The notes under the pieces were generated by a model, which was given only the letters and a program-made list of their open reading frames with translations, was not told where the DNA came from and did not search any database. Position numbers and translations under genes: made by a program. A DNA stretch of 26,294 nt from DATEGZ01 sp035519535 (GTDB taxonomy: Bacteria; Acidobacteriota; Vicinamibacteria; Vicinamibacterales; SCN-69-37), in NCBI GenBank assembly GCA_035519535.1, contig DATIWF010000151.1, positions 1-26,294 on the forward strand, in the 5' to 3' direction. Shown here piece after piece: positions 24,852-26,294 of the stretch. Within the stretch, counting starts at the first letter, position 1; every line of letters starts with the position of its first letter.

Positions 24852-26096
24852 ACCACGGACGCTCAGATAATTGTCGCGGGCGCCGGTCCGGCTGGCGCGG
24901 TCGCGGCCCGAACGCTTGCCGCCGCCGGTCTCCGGACGCTGCTCGTCGACCGCGCGGCGTTTCCGCGCAACAAGCCGTGCGGCGGCGGCGTCAGCACGCG
25001 CGCTCTGCGCCGCTTTCCGTGGCTCGATCAGGCGATCGCCGGGATCGACGTCCACCCCATCAAGAAACTGCACCTCGAAGGGCCCGGCGGCTCGGCCGTC
25101 GACATTCGGAGCGACGATCCGAGCGTGCTCCTCGTGCGCCGCGTCGAGTTCGATCACGCGCTCGTGCGCGGCGCCGTCGCCGCGGGCGCGACGCTCGTCG
25201 AGCGCTTCGAGATCACGCAAGCCGCAAGCGACGCGTCGGGCGTCACGTTCACGGCGCGCGACGGGCGCACGCTCCGCGCGCCGCGAGTCGTCGCCGCCGA
25301 CGGCGTGCACAGCGTGACGTCGAAGCGGCTCGGCGTCCAGCCGTCATGGCCCGAGGCGCGCCTCGCGATCGACATGATGGAAGAGACGCCGATCGAGACG
25401 CTCGCCGCCGCCGAGCCGGACGTCCTCTGGGTCGCGTACGCCTATCAAGGGCTGGACGGCTACGCGTACATTTTTCCGAAGACGCGTCACGTCAACGTCG
25501 GCATCGGCTGTCTGCTTCCGCACTTCAAACGGGAGGTCGACGCCGCGCCGTACGAGCTCCAGCAGCGCTTCGTCGGCGCGCTCGTCGCGTCGGGCGCGCT
25601 CAGCGGCCGATCCGATCGCAAGCAGTTCACGCCGTTCCTGATTCCGATCGGCGGTCCGCTGCGGCCGGCGTATCGCGGCCGGGTGCTGTTTGCGGGCGAC
25701 GCCGGCGGATTCGTCAACGCGATCACCGCCGAGGGCATCTACTACGCGATGGTGTCGGGGGAGCTCGCGGGCCGCGCGCTCGCCATCGGCCGCGATCGCG
25801 CGGTCGATGCCGGCCCGGTGTACGAGCGGCTCTGGCGCACGGAAATCGGCACCGAGCTCGATGACGCGGTGCTCTTTCAGCGCTATCTTTTTTCGAGCCA
25901 CGAGCGCGTGGCGCGCCTCGTGCGGGGCGCCGCCGCAGCGCCGGCGCTGGTCGATCTGCTGCTCGGTTACGTCACGGGCGCGATGTCGTATGGATCGTTG
26001 AGGCGCCGGGTGATCTTCACGTTCCCCGGCACGATCTGGCGGGTGGCGCGGGACAAATTCAACGCGCGGCGGGCGAGTGCGCCGGCGCAGGAGTGA
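24846..26096 (+). CDS. Geranylgeranyl-reductase-family FAD-dependent oxidoreductase
   Basis: The 416-residue flavoprotein starts with a Rossmann FAD motif G12-A-G14-P-A-G17 and D35. PRNKPCGGG at 40-48 follows, which is the family's substrate-side cysteine motif. A second FAD motif, GDAGGFVNAITAEGIYYAM, is near residue 283. Enzymes of this family saturate isoprenoid chains of chlorophyll, archaeal lipids or menaquinone (MenJ). A role on the menaquinone chain would suit a cell with alternative complex III but is not shown here. The start is GTG at 24846, inside the last unit of the repeat array, with no in-frame ATG nearby. The next gene starts two bases after its stop. Confidence 0.9.
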   Translation: MRTTDAQIIVAGAGPAGAVAARTLAAAGLRTLLVDRAAFPRNKPCGGGVSTRALRRFPWLDQAIAGIDVHPIKKLHLEGPGGSAVDIRSDDPSVLLVRRVEFDHALVRGAVAAGATLVERFEITQAASDASGVTFTARDGRTLRAPRVVAADGVHSVTSKRLGVQPSWPEARLAIDMMEETPIETLAAAEPDVLWVAYAYQGLDGYAYIFPKTRHVNVGIGCLLPHFKREVDAAPYELQQRFVGALVASGALSGRSDRKQFTPFLIPIGGPLRPAYRGRVLFAGDAGGFVNAITAEGIYYAMVSGELAGRALAIGRDRAVDAGPVYERLWRTEIGTELDDAVLFQRYLFSSHERVARLVRGAAAAPALVDLLLGYVTGAMSYGSLRRRVIFTFPGTIWRVARDKFNARRASAPAQE

Positions 26097-26098
26097 GT

Positions 26099-26294
26099 AT
26101 GCGACGCGTGTGGCGGCTCTGGGCGGTGGCAGTCGTGATGGCGGTGGCCGTGCCGGTCGGCGCGCGCCAGCCGAACGCGCCGGCGCCTATCGCGTACCAC
26201 GTGACGTTTCCGGCCGCCGAGCATCACTGGATGCAAGTCGAGGTCACGTGGACGGGTCTGGGCACGGCGCCGCTTCAGGCGCGCATGAGCCGAT
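26099..26294 (+). CDS. N-terminus of an M61-like peptidase, 3' part beyond the window
   Basis: The 65 visible residues begin with a signal peptide (basic RRVWRLW, then AVAVVMAVAVPVGA). A beta-strand region follows with IAYHVTFPAAEHHWMQVEVT and then GLGTAPLQARMSR. That pattern (YxVxFPxxEHHWMQVE...LxARMSR) is the N-terminal domain of secreted M61 glycyl-aminopeptidase-like proteins. The zinc-binding catalytic part would lie beyond the window, so enzyme activity cannot be judged. The ATG at 26099 is two bases after the reductase stop, which suggests co-transcription. Confidence 0.8.
   Translation, partial: MRRVWRLWAVAVVMAVAVPVGARQPNAPAPIAYHVTFPAAEHHWMQVEVTWTGLGTAPLQARMSR

Overview
The window is about 26 kb of high-GC, densely packed bacterial DNA with no rRNA, tRNA, CRISPR array or insertion sequence that I could see. 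The most likely source is a member of the Acidobacteriota, perhaps Vicinamibacteria. This is an inference from three things: the acidobacterial type of VWA protein at the left edge, the alternative complex III plus caa3 oxidase locus, and the overall gene style. No marker gene in the window proves it.

The core is one long minus-strand respiratory locus, read from 22352 down to 9779. It encodes actABCDEF (alternative complex III: quinol in, electrons out to cytochrome c or oxidase), a small one-helix protein, a Sco copper chaperone, and the four subunits of a caa3-type oxygen reductase (CtaC with a fused cytochrome c domain, CtaD of the A2 'YSHP' type, CtaE, CtaF). Genes overlap by a few bases or abut, so they are probably co-transcribed. 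The intergenic space upstream of actA holds a sigma70-like promoter with a perfect 16-bp palindrome between its -35 and -10 boxes. The same palindrome lies at the expected start point of a divergent TATAAT box facing the plus-strand genes.

Left of the oxidase, still on the minus strand, is a short AT-rich promoter with a near-consensus TTGACT-N16-TATGAT. It drives a DUF2089-type HTH regulator and a second small protein sharing its SHOCT-like motif. An efflux-type operon follows: an HlyD/MacA adaptor, a LolD/MacB-type ATPase and two FtsX-type permeases. A plus-strand 1-Cys peroxiredoxin converges on this operon at a long hairpin. Further left, on the minus strand, are a large UPF0182 membrane protein and the N-terminal part of a VWA-domain protein.

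Right of the act promoter, plus-strand genes encode a NatAB-type ABC exporter, a geranylgeranyl-reductase-family flavoprotein (possibly acting on the quinone or isoprenoid side chain) and the start of an M61-type peptidase.

The least expected feature is a family of degenerate short tandem repeats, mostly 7-bp units (CTTCTGC-like or GTGCCTG/GTGCTGG-like) and one 8-bp array. They occur at seven places, mostly between genes or at gene edges. One array lies inside a coding region and encodes the hydrophobic core of the ActE lipoprotein signal peptide. Another forms the 3' end of the small act-locus gene just before the sco start.
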